Shown here in pieces: positions 16,846 to 24,177 of a DNA stretch of 35,888 bases (position 1 is the stretch's first letter; the number at the start of each line of letters is the position of its first letter). A model generated the notes under the pieces. The model had not been told where the DNA came from and ran no database searches. It worked only from the letters and a program-made list of their open reading frames with translations. The position numbers and the translations under genes were made by a program. Source of the stretch: an uncultured Brachybacterium sp. Its GTDB lineage: Bacteria; Actinomycetota; Actinomycetes; Actinomycetales; Dermabacteraceae. The stretch spans positions 1-35,888 of the forward strand of contig NZ_CANMSY010000016.1 in NCBI RefSeq assembly GCF_947500705.1, in the 5' to 3' direction.

Positions 16846-17487
16846 ATGGCCTCTGCCACCACCGTCCGCACCGCCGCCCAGTTCTCTCGCCGCGGCCTCA
16901 TCGCCGCCGGCACGTTCGGCCTCGCCTCTGCGGCGGGCCTCGGTGTCCTCGCCCCTGCCTCCGCGGCCGAGCTCGGTGCGGAGGCTCCGACGGGCGCCGA
17001 GGAGTGGACCGAGGAGTTCTTCACGCGCCCCGAGACCCGCGAAGGCTTCCTCGTCGACGCGATGGACGACTGGCAGCTCGCCAACGCGAAGTTCATCATC
17101 GCCGCGGTGAAGGGCCACGACCTCGGTGAGGAGGTCGCCGTCATCGCGCTGATCACCGCGATCGTCGAGTCATGGCTGTACAACTATGAGCCGGCCGTGG
17201 ACGCGGATTCCGGCGGCCTGTTCCAGCAGCGCCCCTCGATGGGATGGGGCACCTACGACCAGGTGCGCCACAAGCAGCACGCCCTGGACGCCTTCCTGGG
17301 GCTCGCCGAGGACACCGACGCGCCGGGGCTGCTCCAGGCCATCCCCGACGTCACGCGCTGGGATGCCGGCGCCGCTGCGCAGACGGTGCAGCGCTCCGCG
17401 CACCCCGAGCGCTACGCGGAGCAGGTCACCGCAGCGCGACAGATCTGGAAGCGCTATGCCTCCGAGGTCGCGCCCTTCACCGCCTGA
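16846..17487 (+). CDS. Tat-exported lysozyme-like cell wall protein
   Basis: The 213-aa protein begins with a twin-arginine signal (FSRRGLIAAG, hydrophobic stretch, cleavage near PASAAE at about residue 43), so it is exported folded. The mature part contains ALITAIVESWLYNYE followed by SGGLFQQRPSMGWGT, a pattern of the lysozyme/transglycosylase-like fold in which the Glu of the ES pair is the usual catalytic acid. A C-terminal helical part (AAAQTVQRSAHPERYAEQV) is typical of actinobacterial members. I infer a role in peptidoglycan cutting or remodelling. The gene stands alone behind a 398-bp leader and converges with the lipoprotein gene, 16 bp away. Confidence 0.75.
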   Translation: MASATTVRTAAQFSRRGLIAAGTFGLASAAGLGVLAPASAAELGAEAPTGAEEWTEEFFTRPETREGFLVDAMDDWQLANAKFIIAAVKGHDLGEEVAVIALITAIVESWLYNYEPAVDADSGGLFQQRPSMGWGTYDQVRHKQHALDAFLGLAEDTDAPGLLQAIPDVTRWDAGAAAQTVQRSAHPERYAEQVTAARQIWKRYASEVAPFTA

Positions 17488-17503
17488 GACGTCGCGGGGG
17501 TGA

Positions 17504-18016
17504 TCACAGGCCCAGGGTCGCGTCCTCGCAGGGCTCGGCATCGACCCGGACGTCGGTGATGCGCAGCTCTCCGTCGATGTAGAGCTGCAGCCGGGACCCG
17601 CTCGGGCCCTTGCTCTCCAGCCAGTAGGCGGCGCCGGAGCTCTGCTCGCGCCCCAGGGGCGTGAAGCCGTGCTCCTCCAGGACCGGGTCCAGCGCCTCGC
17701 GCCAGGGGCCCCAATCCCGGCCCTGGCCGGGTTCCGGGTAGAGGACGTCGTCCGCCGTCCAGATCCCCGGGCGGTAGCGGCAGTCCTGCGCGCCGGGTTC
17801 GATGACCCCCTGTGCCCCCCGCTCCCAGGCCAGCGGGCGTACCGCGGTGAGCGCTCCGAGGACGTCCTCCGCCACGACCTCGTACTGCGCCACCGCGTCC
17901 TGTGCGGGCAATGCCGCTCCACCGCCTCCGCATCCCGCCATCACGAGCAGCGCTGCTGCGAGCAGGGCGGCGCGGCGGGGGAGGAGCCGGCGGCATGCCG
18001 GCCGTCGCTCACCCAT
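17504..18016 (-). CDS. Putative lipoprotein of the WXG-calpain operon
   Basis: The 170-aa product has a lipoprotein signal: an Arg-rich N-terminus, a hydrophobic core and the lipobox MAGC with Cys29. Mature residues hold no family I recognise; a central WTADDVLYPEPGQGRDW and a C-terminal LQLYIDGELRITDVRV look like a small alpha/beta domain. Two further cysteines (QDCRYRPG and AEPCEDA) could form a disulfide outside the membrane. The ATG at 18016 lies inside the end of the upstream gene (8-nt overlap), so it is co-translated. It is the last gene of a three-gene operon with the calpain-like protein. A role in surface docking or in protection from that protease is possible but unproven. Confidence 0.75.
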   Translation of the reverse strand: MGERRPACRRLLPRRAALLAAALLVMAGCGGGGAALPAQDAVAQYEVVAEDVLGALTAVRPLAWERGAQGVIEPGAQDCRYRPGIWTADDVLYPEPGQGRDWGPWREALDPVLEEHGFTPLGREQSSGAAYWLESKGPSGSRLQLYIDGELRITDVRVDAEPCEDATLGL

Positions 18017-18323
18017 GGGCGGCCCCCAGGTCGATCCCGCCGGCGGCGGCGAAGTCGTCGGGGATCTCCAGCGCCAGACGCACCGATCCGCGCCGTCCCG
18101 GCGTCGAGGGCTCGGCCACGAGCAGCAGCAGATCACCGATTCCCTCCAGCTCGGTCACGTCACCGGGGCGCATCGTCAGCTCCTGTGCGCGCTCCGCGCC
18201 GGACACGGACAGGCGCAGCACTGCGTAGGGTCCGCCCTCGTCCGCCAGGGTGCGGACGATCCCCACCCGGAGCGCGCCGTGCGTGAGCTGGCCGGTCTGC
18301 TGAACGACGTGCTGCGTCCACAT
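18009..18323 (-). CDS. Small unknown protein between the calpain and lipoprotein genes
   Basis: The 104-aa product has no signal peptide or membrane span. It appears beta-rich (ALRVGIVRTL, YAVLRLSVSG, ELTMRPGDVTEL, GSVRLALEIP), like a small beta-barrel or sandwich of the DUF6406 type, though this resemblance is from memory and weak. The start ATG is 4 nt after the calpain gene stop and its end overlaps the lipoprotein start by 8 nt, so all three must be expressed together. It is a candidate immunity protein or chaperone for the upstream protease; nothing in the sequence proves this. Confidence 0.65.
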   Translation of the reverse strand: MWTQHVVQQTGQLTHGALRVGIVRTLADEGGPYAVLRLSVSGAERAQELTMRPGDVTELEGIGDLLLLVAEPSTPGRRGSVRLALEIPDDFAAAGGIDLGAAHG

Positions 18324-18327
18324 CGGC

Positions 18328-19437
18328 TCACTCCCCGATCCCGGTCATGAAGATCGAGGTGGCGTAGGCCGGATCGTCGGGATCGATCCTCACCTCGTAG
18401 GCGGTCGAACCGTTCGGCCCGTGAGGGTTGGTCAGGATGATCTCGCCGCTCTCCTCGTCGTAGCCGGAGACCTGGTACACGTGGGCGGCCACCAGGTCAT
18501 CGCGCGCCGGCCCGATCGGCATCAACGGGTCGGTCATCACCGTGATCGGGCGGCCCTCATCGATCGCCTGCCGGTACTCGTCGAAGGAGGGCTGCCCGAG
18601 GGAGTCCGATTCCTGGGCGGACTCGCCGGTGAGCATCTCCAGGCCGGCGGCAGGGGTGTCCGCGGAGACGGCCGAGGGCCGGCCGTCGTGCGCGTTGATC
18701 ATCGCCATCTCGAAGATGGTCGCCCAGCTGGGATCGCCGGTGCCGTCATCCATGGTGCCGTTGACGCCGAGGTCCTCGGGGCGGACGGGGACGTCCTGCC
18801 ACTCGCCGTCGACGAAGAGCCGCACTTCCCAGCCGTCGGAGCCCGGCGGCTCGCCGGCGCCGCTGATGTGCTCGCTCAGGAGGCCCGGATCCGTCTGCTG
18901 CACGGCCATCAGGGCGGCGAGGTACCAGCAATCGCCGAGCGAGCCCTGGTTCACGAGGGAGGACTCGATGCCGCTCCGATCGATGTCCACACCGGCAGGA
19001 TCCCACCGAGGGTTCTGCTCGGTGTACCGCGTGCCGAGAAGGCTCTCGGGATCACCTGCCTCGATGCGGTCGCGCCACAGGTCACCGACGCGCTCACCGG
19101 TGTTGATCAGATCCGACCAGTCCAGGAACTGCCCTCCGAGCATTCCGTCGTAGTCCCCGGCACCGATTCGGCCCTCGGGATCGGAGGCGGCGTCCTGCTG
19201 CGCTGCCTGGAGCGCGAGATGCTCGGCCGCGGTGCCCAGATGGTCTGCGGTCAGCGACAGCTGCTGACGACTTCGCTCCCAGAGCTGCCGGAAGTCGTCG
19301 GCGTCGGGGCCCTCCCAGCCGACGCCGACCACAGCGGCCTGCAGCGCCTCGGCAGTCCCCGTGAGCTGCCCGTCGTGATCTCGGAATCGGCGCGCGAGCG
19401 CCACCAGTTCTGCCGTATCGGCCCCCCAGAACGTCAT
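18328..19437 (-). CDS. WXG100-like domain fused to a C2 calpain-type cysteine protease
   Basis: The 369-aa protein has two parts. Residues 1-95 form a helical hairpin domain of WXG100 type, opening MTFWGADTAELVALARRF and carrying WEG at 41-43. After a linker, residues about 150-365 form a calpain/papain-like protease: NQGSLGDCWYLAA with Cys170 and the oxyanion Gln164, AAHVYQVSGYD with His319, and LTNPHGPNG with Asn337. All catalytic residues are present. WXG100 domains are the usual export tag for type VII secretion, so it may be a secreted effector or processing protease. ATG 19437 is chosen over GTG 19452 because family members start this way. No secretion genes are in view. Confidence 0.85.
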   Translation of the reverse strand: MTFWGADTAELVALARRFRDHDGQLTGTAEALQAAVVGVGWEGPDADDFRQLWERSRQQLSLTADHLGTAAEHLALQAAQQDAASDPEGRIGAGDYDGMLGGQFLDWSDLINTGERVGDLWRDRIEAGDPESLLGTRYTEQNPRWDPAGVDIDRSGIESSLVNQGSLGDCWYLAALMAVQQTDPGLLSEHISGAGEPPGSDGWEVRLFVDGEWQDVPVRPEDLGVNGTMDDGTGDPSWATIFEMAMINAHDGRPSAVSADTPAAGLEMLTGESAQESDSLGQPSFDEYRQAIDEGRPITVMTDPLMPIGPARDDLVAAHVYQVSGYDEESGEIILTNPHGPNGSTAYEVRIDPDDPAYATSIFMTGIGE

Positions 19438-19609
19438 GCCCGAGGATCCCACGAACGATGTGATGCACGCAACGCAGGGCAGGGACGGGGCGAGGTGCAG
19501 GCCCTCATCGGCTCGGCTGCGGACTCGGCCGGTGCTCCGTCCGGGCTCGGCGCGGCGTTCTGTCGTTCCCCGGTGCCGCGCCCTGTCCCTACGGAGCCGT
19601 TGACCTCGT

Positions 19610-19615
19610 TAGGCT
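19610..19615 (+). promoter_or_regulatory. -10 element (TAGGCT) of a leaderless malic enzyme promoter
   Basis: TAGGCT ends 7 nt before the ATG at 19623. A TTGACC at 19600-19605 is too close to act as its -35. Confidence 0.4.
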
Positions 19616-19622
19616 GTGCCTC

Positions 19623-21080
19623 ATGTCACCGTCGCCATCCGTGAGCTACTCCATCACGATCCGTCTCGAGTTCGCCGCCCGCTCTGCCGCCGTCAGCGAC
19701 ATCACCAGCCGTATCGAGAAACGTGGCGGCACCGTCACGGCGCTCGATGTCTCCGCCTCCGGGCCGGAGCGGATGCGCGCGGACATCACCGTGCTCACCG
19801 CAGGCCACGACCATGCCATGGAGGTCGTGGACGAGCTGCGCGGGGTCGAGGGCGTCGAGCTCGGCAAGGTCTCCGACCGGACCTTCCTCGCCCATCTCGG
19901 CGGCAAGCTCACCGTCGAGTCCAAGCTGCCGATCCGACACCGTGACGACCTCTCGATGATCTATACCCCGGGCGTGGCGCGTGTGGTCAAGGCGATCGCG
20001 GAGAATCCGGAGGACGCACGGCGCCTGACCATCAAGCGCAACACCGTCGCGGTGGTCACCGACGGCTCCGCCATCCTCGGACTCGGAGACCTCGGCCCGC
20101 TCGCCGCGATGCCGGTGATGGAGGGCAAGGCCGCGCTGTTCAAGCGCTTCGCCGGCATCGACGCCTTCCCGATCTGTCTGGACGCCCACTCGGTGGACGA
20201 CATCGTCTCCCACGTGAAGGCGATCGCGCCGGTCTTCGCCGGCATCAACCTCGAGGACATCTCCGCCCCCCGCTGCTTCGAGATCGAGGACCGCCTGCGC
20301 GCCGAGCTCGACATCCCCGTCTTCCACGACGACCAGCACGGCACCGCGATCGTGGTGGTCGCCGCGCTGCGCAACGCCCTGCGTGTGGTCGAGAAGGACA
20401 TCGCCACAGCTCGCATCGTGCTCTCCGGAGCGGGAGCGGCCGGCACCGCGATCCTGCGCCTGCTGCGCGCCGCCGGCGCCCGCGACGTCATCGTCACCGA
20501 CATCGACGGCATCGTCCACGAGGGCCGCGAGCAGCTCGAAGGGCGCCTTCCCTGGATCGCCGAAGTCACCAACCCGCGAGAGCTCACCGGCACGCTTCGC
20601 GATGCCGTGGTCGACGCGGACGTGTTCATCGGCGTGAGCGCCGGGAACATCCTCACCGCGGAGGACGTCGCCACCATGGCCGAGCGCTCCATCGTGTTCG
20701 CGATGGCGAACCCGACCCCCGAGATCGATCCGGCCGAGGCGGTCAAGCATGCCGAGGTGGTCGCGACCGGTCGCAGCGACTTCGCGAATCAGATCAACAA
20801 CGTCCTCGCCTTCCCCGGCGTGTTCCGCGGTCTGCTGGACGCCCACGCCACCCGGGTCAGCGACCGGATGCTGCTGGCGGCGGCGAAGGCCCTCGCCGAT
20901 GTCGTCAGCGCCGACGAGCTCAACCCCACCTACATCGTGCCCAGCGTCTTCCATGAGGGCGTCACCAAGGCGGTGGCGAACGCCGTCGAGACGGTCGCCC
21001 GCGAGGAAGCCGGCACGGTCGACACCATCACCGGCGCGATGACCGCCGTCTACGCCGACGAGATCACGCTCGAGGGCTGA
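19623..21080 (+). CDS. NAD(P)-dependent malic enzyme with N-terminal ACT domain
   Basis: The 485-aa enzyme decarboxylates malate to pyruvate, feeding gluconeogenic and NAD(P)H pools. Residues about 8-85 form an ACT-like regulatory domain (YSITIRLEFAAR, ITSRIEKRGGTVTALDV), then the malic domain with the catalytic MIYTPGVA and FHDDQHGTA, and a Rossmann domain with GAGAAGTAILRLL, and finally ISVGAGN-type SAGNILT and ANPTPEI. The ACT domain suggests control by an amino acid or similar small ligand. The message looks leaderless. A strong inverted repeat follows the stop. The gene stands divergent from the WXG-calpain operon, 185 bp away, with no other feature seen in that gap. Confidence 0.92.
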   Translation: MSPSPSVSYSITIRLEFAARSAAVSDITSRIEKRGGTVTALDVSASGPERMRADITVLTAGHDHAMEVVDELRGVEGVELGKVSDRTFLAHLGGKLTVESKLPIRHRDDLSMIYTPGVARVVKAIAENPEDARRLTIKRNTVAVVTDGSAILGLGDLGPLAAMPVMEGKAALFKRFAGIDAFPICLDAHSVDDIVSHVKAIAPVFAGINLEDISAPRCFEIEDRLRAELDIPVFHDDQHGTAIVVVAALRNALRVVEKDIATARIVLSGAGAAGTAILRLLRAAGARDVIVTDIDGIVHEGREQLEGRLPWIAEVTNPRELTGTLRDAVVDADVFIGVSAGNILTAEDVATMAERSIVFAMANPTPEIDPAEAVKHAEVVATGRSDFANQINNVLAFPGVFRGLLDAHATRVSDRMLLAAAKALADVVSADELNPTYIVPSVFHEGVTKAVANAVETVAREEAGTVDTITGAMTAVYADEITLEG

Positions 21081-21097
21081 GGCTGAGCGACGCTCCA

Positions 21098-21141
21098 CAG
21101 CACGAACGGCGCTCACCGCACGGTGAGCGCCGTTCGTGCTG
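21098..21141 (+). terminator. Perfect 44-nt inverted repeat, likely bidirectional terminator
   Basis: The arm at 21098-21118 is the exact reverse complement of 21121-21141 (20-21 bp, loop GCAC or CA). It lies between the convergent malic enzyme and VanZ-like genes, so it should end transcription both ways. No T-run follows on either strand. Confidence 0.7.
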
Positions 21142-21156
21142 TTCGACCGCTCCCGG

Positions 21157-21630
21157 TCAGCGGGTGCTGAGCGCCACCGGCTCGCCCTCGGGGCTCACCT
21201 GGCGCTGCGCGGCGGCTTGCCGGAGCACCCGTTCACCCACCCAGGTGGCGACCCCGAGAGCGATGCCGACCGCATCGAACAGGACATCGGCGGCGTCGCC
21301 GCTGCGCGCGGGCATCGCCACCAGCTGCACCAGCTCGATCAGCACGGCATGCGCGAGGGCGACGATCACCACCCAGCCCATCGGGAACCGCTTCCGCGGT
21401 GCCAGGACCCGGCCTGCGGCGAAGACGGTCAGAGCGAACACCAGCAGATGCACGACCTTGTCGAGGCCGGGCACCTCAGCACCAGGGATGCCACCCGGCA
21501 GCGAGGGCAGGTAGAAGCCGATGTTCAGCAGCAGGGCCAGGGCCAGCAGGCCTAGCCGCCACACCAGCGAGCCACCCGCCCGTCGGACCTCCGAGGGCAG
21601 GCGGCGGATGAGATCGACGACGACGTCCAT
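21157..21630 (-). CDS. VanZ-like membrane protein
   Basis: The product of about 157 aa has four predicted membrane spans: around WRLGLLALALLLNIGF, VVHLLVFALTVFAAG, WVVIVALAHAVLIELVQ and ADVLFDAVGIALGVA. The patterns DKVVHLLVFA, HAVLIELVQ and GDAADVLFDAVG are those of the VanZ-like family, named after the accessory teicoplanin-resistance protein but mostly of unknown, possibly cell-envelope, function. The ATG at 21630 is chosen because GGAAG lies 10 nt upstream; ATG 21639 lies too close to that site. No van genes are nearby, so no resistance is implied. Confidence 0.8.
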   Translation of the reverse strand: MDVVVDLIRRLPSEVRRAGGSLVWRLGLLALALLLNIGFYLPSLPGGIPGAEVPGLDKVVHLLVFALTVFAAGRVLAPRKRFPMGWVVIVALAHAVLIELVQLVAMPARSGDAADVLFDAVGIALGVATWVGERVLRQAAAQRQVSPEGEPVALSTR

Positions 21631-21703
21631 GGCCAGCATTCTTCCAGCCCCGTGCTCCGCGATCGGGGAGGCGAGGCCGTCACGTCGTCGAGGAGCTTGC
21701 CGA

Positions 21704-21775
21704 GTGCTGCCGGGAGGGACCGTGCTGCCGGGAAGGACAGCGCTGCCGGGAGGGACCGTGTCGGCGGGAAGGGTG
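21704..21775 (+). repeat. 18-nt tandem repeat, four copies
   Basis: Four head-to-tail copies (21704, 21722, 21740, 21758) of a unit close to GTGCTGCCGGGAGGGACC; the fourth is the most divergent. The repeat lies between the VanZ-like start and the DUF3039 promoter, ending 5 nt before a -10-like TACGAT (21780-21785). Confidence 0.8.
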
Positions 21776-21818
21776 CCGGTACGATCGAGGCATCACGTCA
21801 CCTAGCCAGGGAGCAGTC

Positions 21819-22187
21819 ATGTCCTCCACCTCCGACCCGTCCCGGATGGACCCTTACAGCGACGATCCGGGCGCAGCGCCCGGCAGCACCGCGGTGCTGG
21901 ACCGTCAGCTGCAGGAGCAGGATCAGAAGACCGACGACGGCGACCACGACCGGTTCGCGCACTACGTGCGCAAGGACAAGGTCACCCAGGCCGCTCTCGG
22001 GGGGACCCCGGTGATCGCGCTGTGCGGGAAGGTGTGGGTGCCCGGCCGGGATCCCCAGAAGTACCCGGTATGCCCGGAGTGCAAGGAGATCTTCGAAGGG
22101 ATGCGCGAGCCGAACGACGGCGGCGACGGCAAGGGCGGCTCCGGTAAGGGCGGCGGCTTCCGCGGCTTCTTCGGCGGGCGGCGCTGA
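21819..22187 (+). CDS. DUF3039 zinc-ribbon-like protein
   Basis: The 122-aa protein has a disordered acidic N-terminus (1-42), a conserved core (DRFAHYVRKDKV to ECKEIFEGM) and a Gly/Lys-rich tail. His48, Cys69 (ALCGKVW) and Cys85/Cys88 (CPEC) look like a zinc site. This is the DUF3039 family of actinobacteria, with no known function. AGGGAG stands just upstream of the ATG and a TACGAT -10 about 33 nt before it. It sits 169 bp upstream of an SF2 helicase gene on the same strand, a pairing seen in other actinobacteria from memory. Confidence 0.85.
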   Translation: MSSTSDPSRMDPYSDDPGAAPGSTAVLDRQLQEQDQKTDDGDHDRFAHYVRKDKVTQAALGGTPVIALCGKVWVPGRDPQKYPVCPECKEIFEGMREPNDGGDGKGGSGKGGGFRGFFGGRR

Positions 22188-22340
22188 GCCGTCCGACGTC
22201 GCCGGCCGGTCAGGCTCCGACGGCCGGCCAGGCGCTGTGGTCCTGTCAGACGCTGCTGATCAGGAACGCTCCTCGGAGCAGGAGGGCGCGCCGGACCTTC
22301 CTCACACCGCGTCCGTCGGCGGGTCGTCACCCGTCGGCGG

Positions 22341-22346
22341 TACGGT
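22341..22346 (+). promoter_or_regulatory. -10 element (TACGGT) of a leaderless helicase promoter
   Basis: TACGGT ends 10 nt before the GTG at 22357 and helps pick this start over an upstream GTG or ATG. Confidence 0.45.
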
Positions 22347-22356
22347 GGTCAGCGCT

Positions 22357-24162
22357 GTGAGTACCCCTTCTCTTTTCTCCACGAGTGATCCCCGCCAGCC
22401 CTCCGAGGCGGCCGCGAGATCGCTGCCCGTCGCCTACCCGGAACGTGCCGCCTGGGGCACCGTCCCCAAGCTGCGAGCCTGGCAGTCCGAGGCCCTCGAG
22501 CTGTACCGCGCCCGTGCCCCCAAGGATTTCCTGGCCGTCGCGACCCCCGGCGCCGGCAAGACCACCTTCGCGCTGCAGATCGCGGCCGCTCTCCTCTCCG
22601 AGGGCACCGTCCGCCGCATCACGGTGGTCGCGCCGACCGAGCACCTGAAGACCCAGTGGGCCGATGCCGCCGCGCGCGTGGGCATCTCCCTGGACCCGAA
22701 CTTCTCCAACGCCCAGGGTGCCCACGGCAGCCACTACCAGGGCGTCGCGGTGACCTATGCGCAGATCGGCATGCATCCGGCGCTGCATCGCGCCCGCACC
22801 GAGGCCGACCGCACCCTGGTGATCCTCGACGAGATCCACCATGCGGGTGACGCCCGCACCTGGGGCGATGGTGTGCGGGACGCCTTCGATCCGGCCACCC
22901 GGCGGCTCGCGCTGACGGGCACCCCCTTCCGCTCGGACGACTCCCAGATCCCCTTCGTCACCTACGAGCAGGACGGCGAGGGCTTCCTGCGCTCGAAGGC
23001 CGACTTCACCTACGGCTACGGCGAGGCGCTGCGCGACCACGTGGTGCGCCCGGTGCTGTTCATGACCTACTCCGGGCGGATGCACTGGCGCACCAAGACC
23101 GGCGATGAGGTCTCGGCCCAGCTCGGCGCGCTCGAGACCAAGGACATCACCCAGCAGGCCTGGCGCACGGCGCTGGACCCCAAGGGGGAGTGGATCCAGT
23201 CGGTGCTCTCCGCCGCCGATCGCCGCCTCACCGAGGTGCGGCGCCATGTGCCCGACGCCGGCGGGCTGGTGATCGCCACCGATCAGAAGGCCGCCCGCTC
23301 CTATGCCGCGACCCTCCAGGACATCACCGGGCAGGCACCCACCGTGGTGCTGTCCGACGACGTCGGCGCCGGCAAGCGGATCGAGGACTTCTCCGCCTCC
23401 GAGGACCGCTGGATGGTCGCGGTGCGCATGGTCTCCGAGGGCGTGGACGTGCCCCGCCTGGCCGTGGGCGTCTACGCCACCTCGACCTCGACCCCGATGT
23501 TCTTCGCCCAGGCCGTCGGCCGCTTCGTGCGGTCACGGACCCGCGGCGAGACCGCGAGCGTCTTCCTGCCCACCGTCCCGATCCTGATGGGCCACGCCGC
23601 CGAGATGGAGGCCGAGCGCGACCATGTGCTCGATCGCCGTCCGAAGTCGGGGGATGAGGAGACCGGTCTCGACGAGAGCCTCATCGAGGAGGCGAACCGC
23701 CCCGAGCAGGCGAGCGATCAGCTGGAGATGAGCTTCGAGGCGCTCGAGTCCGAGGCCTCCTTCGACCGGGTGCTGTTCGACGGCGGCGAATACGGTGCCG
23801 GGGGCATGATCGGCTCGGAGGACGAGCAGGAGTTCCTGGGCATCCCGGGGCTGCTCGACGCCGACCAGATGCGCGAGGTGCTCCAGCAGCAGCAGGCCCA
23901 GCAGCAGGCGCGCCGGCAGAAGAACGGGACCGCGAACACGCCGGTCACGCCGGGGGTCGTCGATCACCGACAGCTGATGGAGCTGCGCAAGGAGCTCAGC
24001 GCCCTGGTCTCCGCGTGGGCGAAGAAGTCCGGCACCCCGCACGGCTCGGTCCACAACACGCTGCGCAGCCGCAGCGGCGGTCCGGCCGTCGCCCAGGCCA
24101 GCGCCGAGCAGATCCAGGAACGGATCGGGATCGTGCGCGGCTGGTTCGTCGGCCGCCGCTGA
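22357..24162 (+). CDS. SF2 DEAD/DEAH-type helicase
   Basis: The 601-aa protein has two RecA-like domains: motif I ATPGAGKTT (62-70), motif II DEIHH (158-162), motif III LTGTP (186-190), and a C-terminal lobe with VRMVSEGVDVPRL and motif VI AVGRFVRSR. The C-terminal third has a Gln-rich stretch (LQQQQAQQQARRQ) and a helical end (MELRKELSALVSAWAKKSG) resembling parts of phage/restriction-type helicases. It is likely a DNA or RNA translocase. GTG 22357 is preferred because a -10 box precedes it by 10 nt and earlier sequence is not conserved-looking. The nearest upstream gene is DUF3039; the helicase converges with the nicotinate phosphoribosyltransferase gene 15 bp away. Confidence 0.88.
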   Translation: MSTPSLFSTSDPRQPSEAAARSLPVAYPERAAWGTVPKLRAWQSEALELYRARAPKDFLAVATPGAGKTTFALQIAAALLSEGTVRRITVVAPTEHLKTQWADAAARVGISLDPNFSNAQGAHGSHYQGVAVTYAQIGMHPALHRARTEADRTLVILDEIHHAGDARTWGDGVRDAFDPATRRLALTGTPFRSDDSQIPFVTYEQDGEGFLRSKADFTYGYGEALRDHVVRPVLFMTYSGRMHWRTKTGDEVSAQLGALETKDITQQAWRTALDPKGEWIQSVLSAADRRLTEVRRHVPDAGGLVIATDQKAARSYAATLQDITGQAPTVVLSDDVGAGKRIEDFSASEDRWMVAVRMVSEGVDVPRLAVGVYATSTSTPMFFAQAVGRFVRSRTRGETASVFLPTVPILMGHAAEMEAERDHVLDRRPKSGDEETGLDESLIEEANRPEQASDQLEMSFEALESEASFDRVLFDGGEYGAGGMIGSEDEQEFLGIPGLLDADQMREVLQQQQAQQQARRQKNGTANTPVTPGVVDHRQLMELRKELSALVSAWAKKSGTPHGSVHNTLRSRSGGPAVAQASAEQIQERIGIVRGWFVGRR

Positions 24163-24177
24163 CGCCGGACGCCCTGC

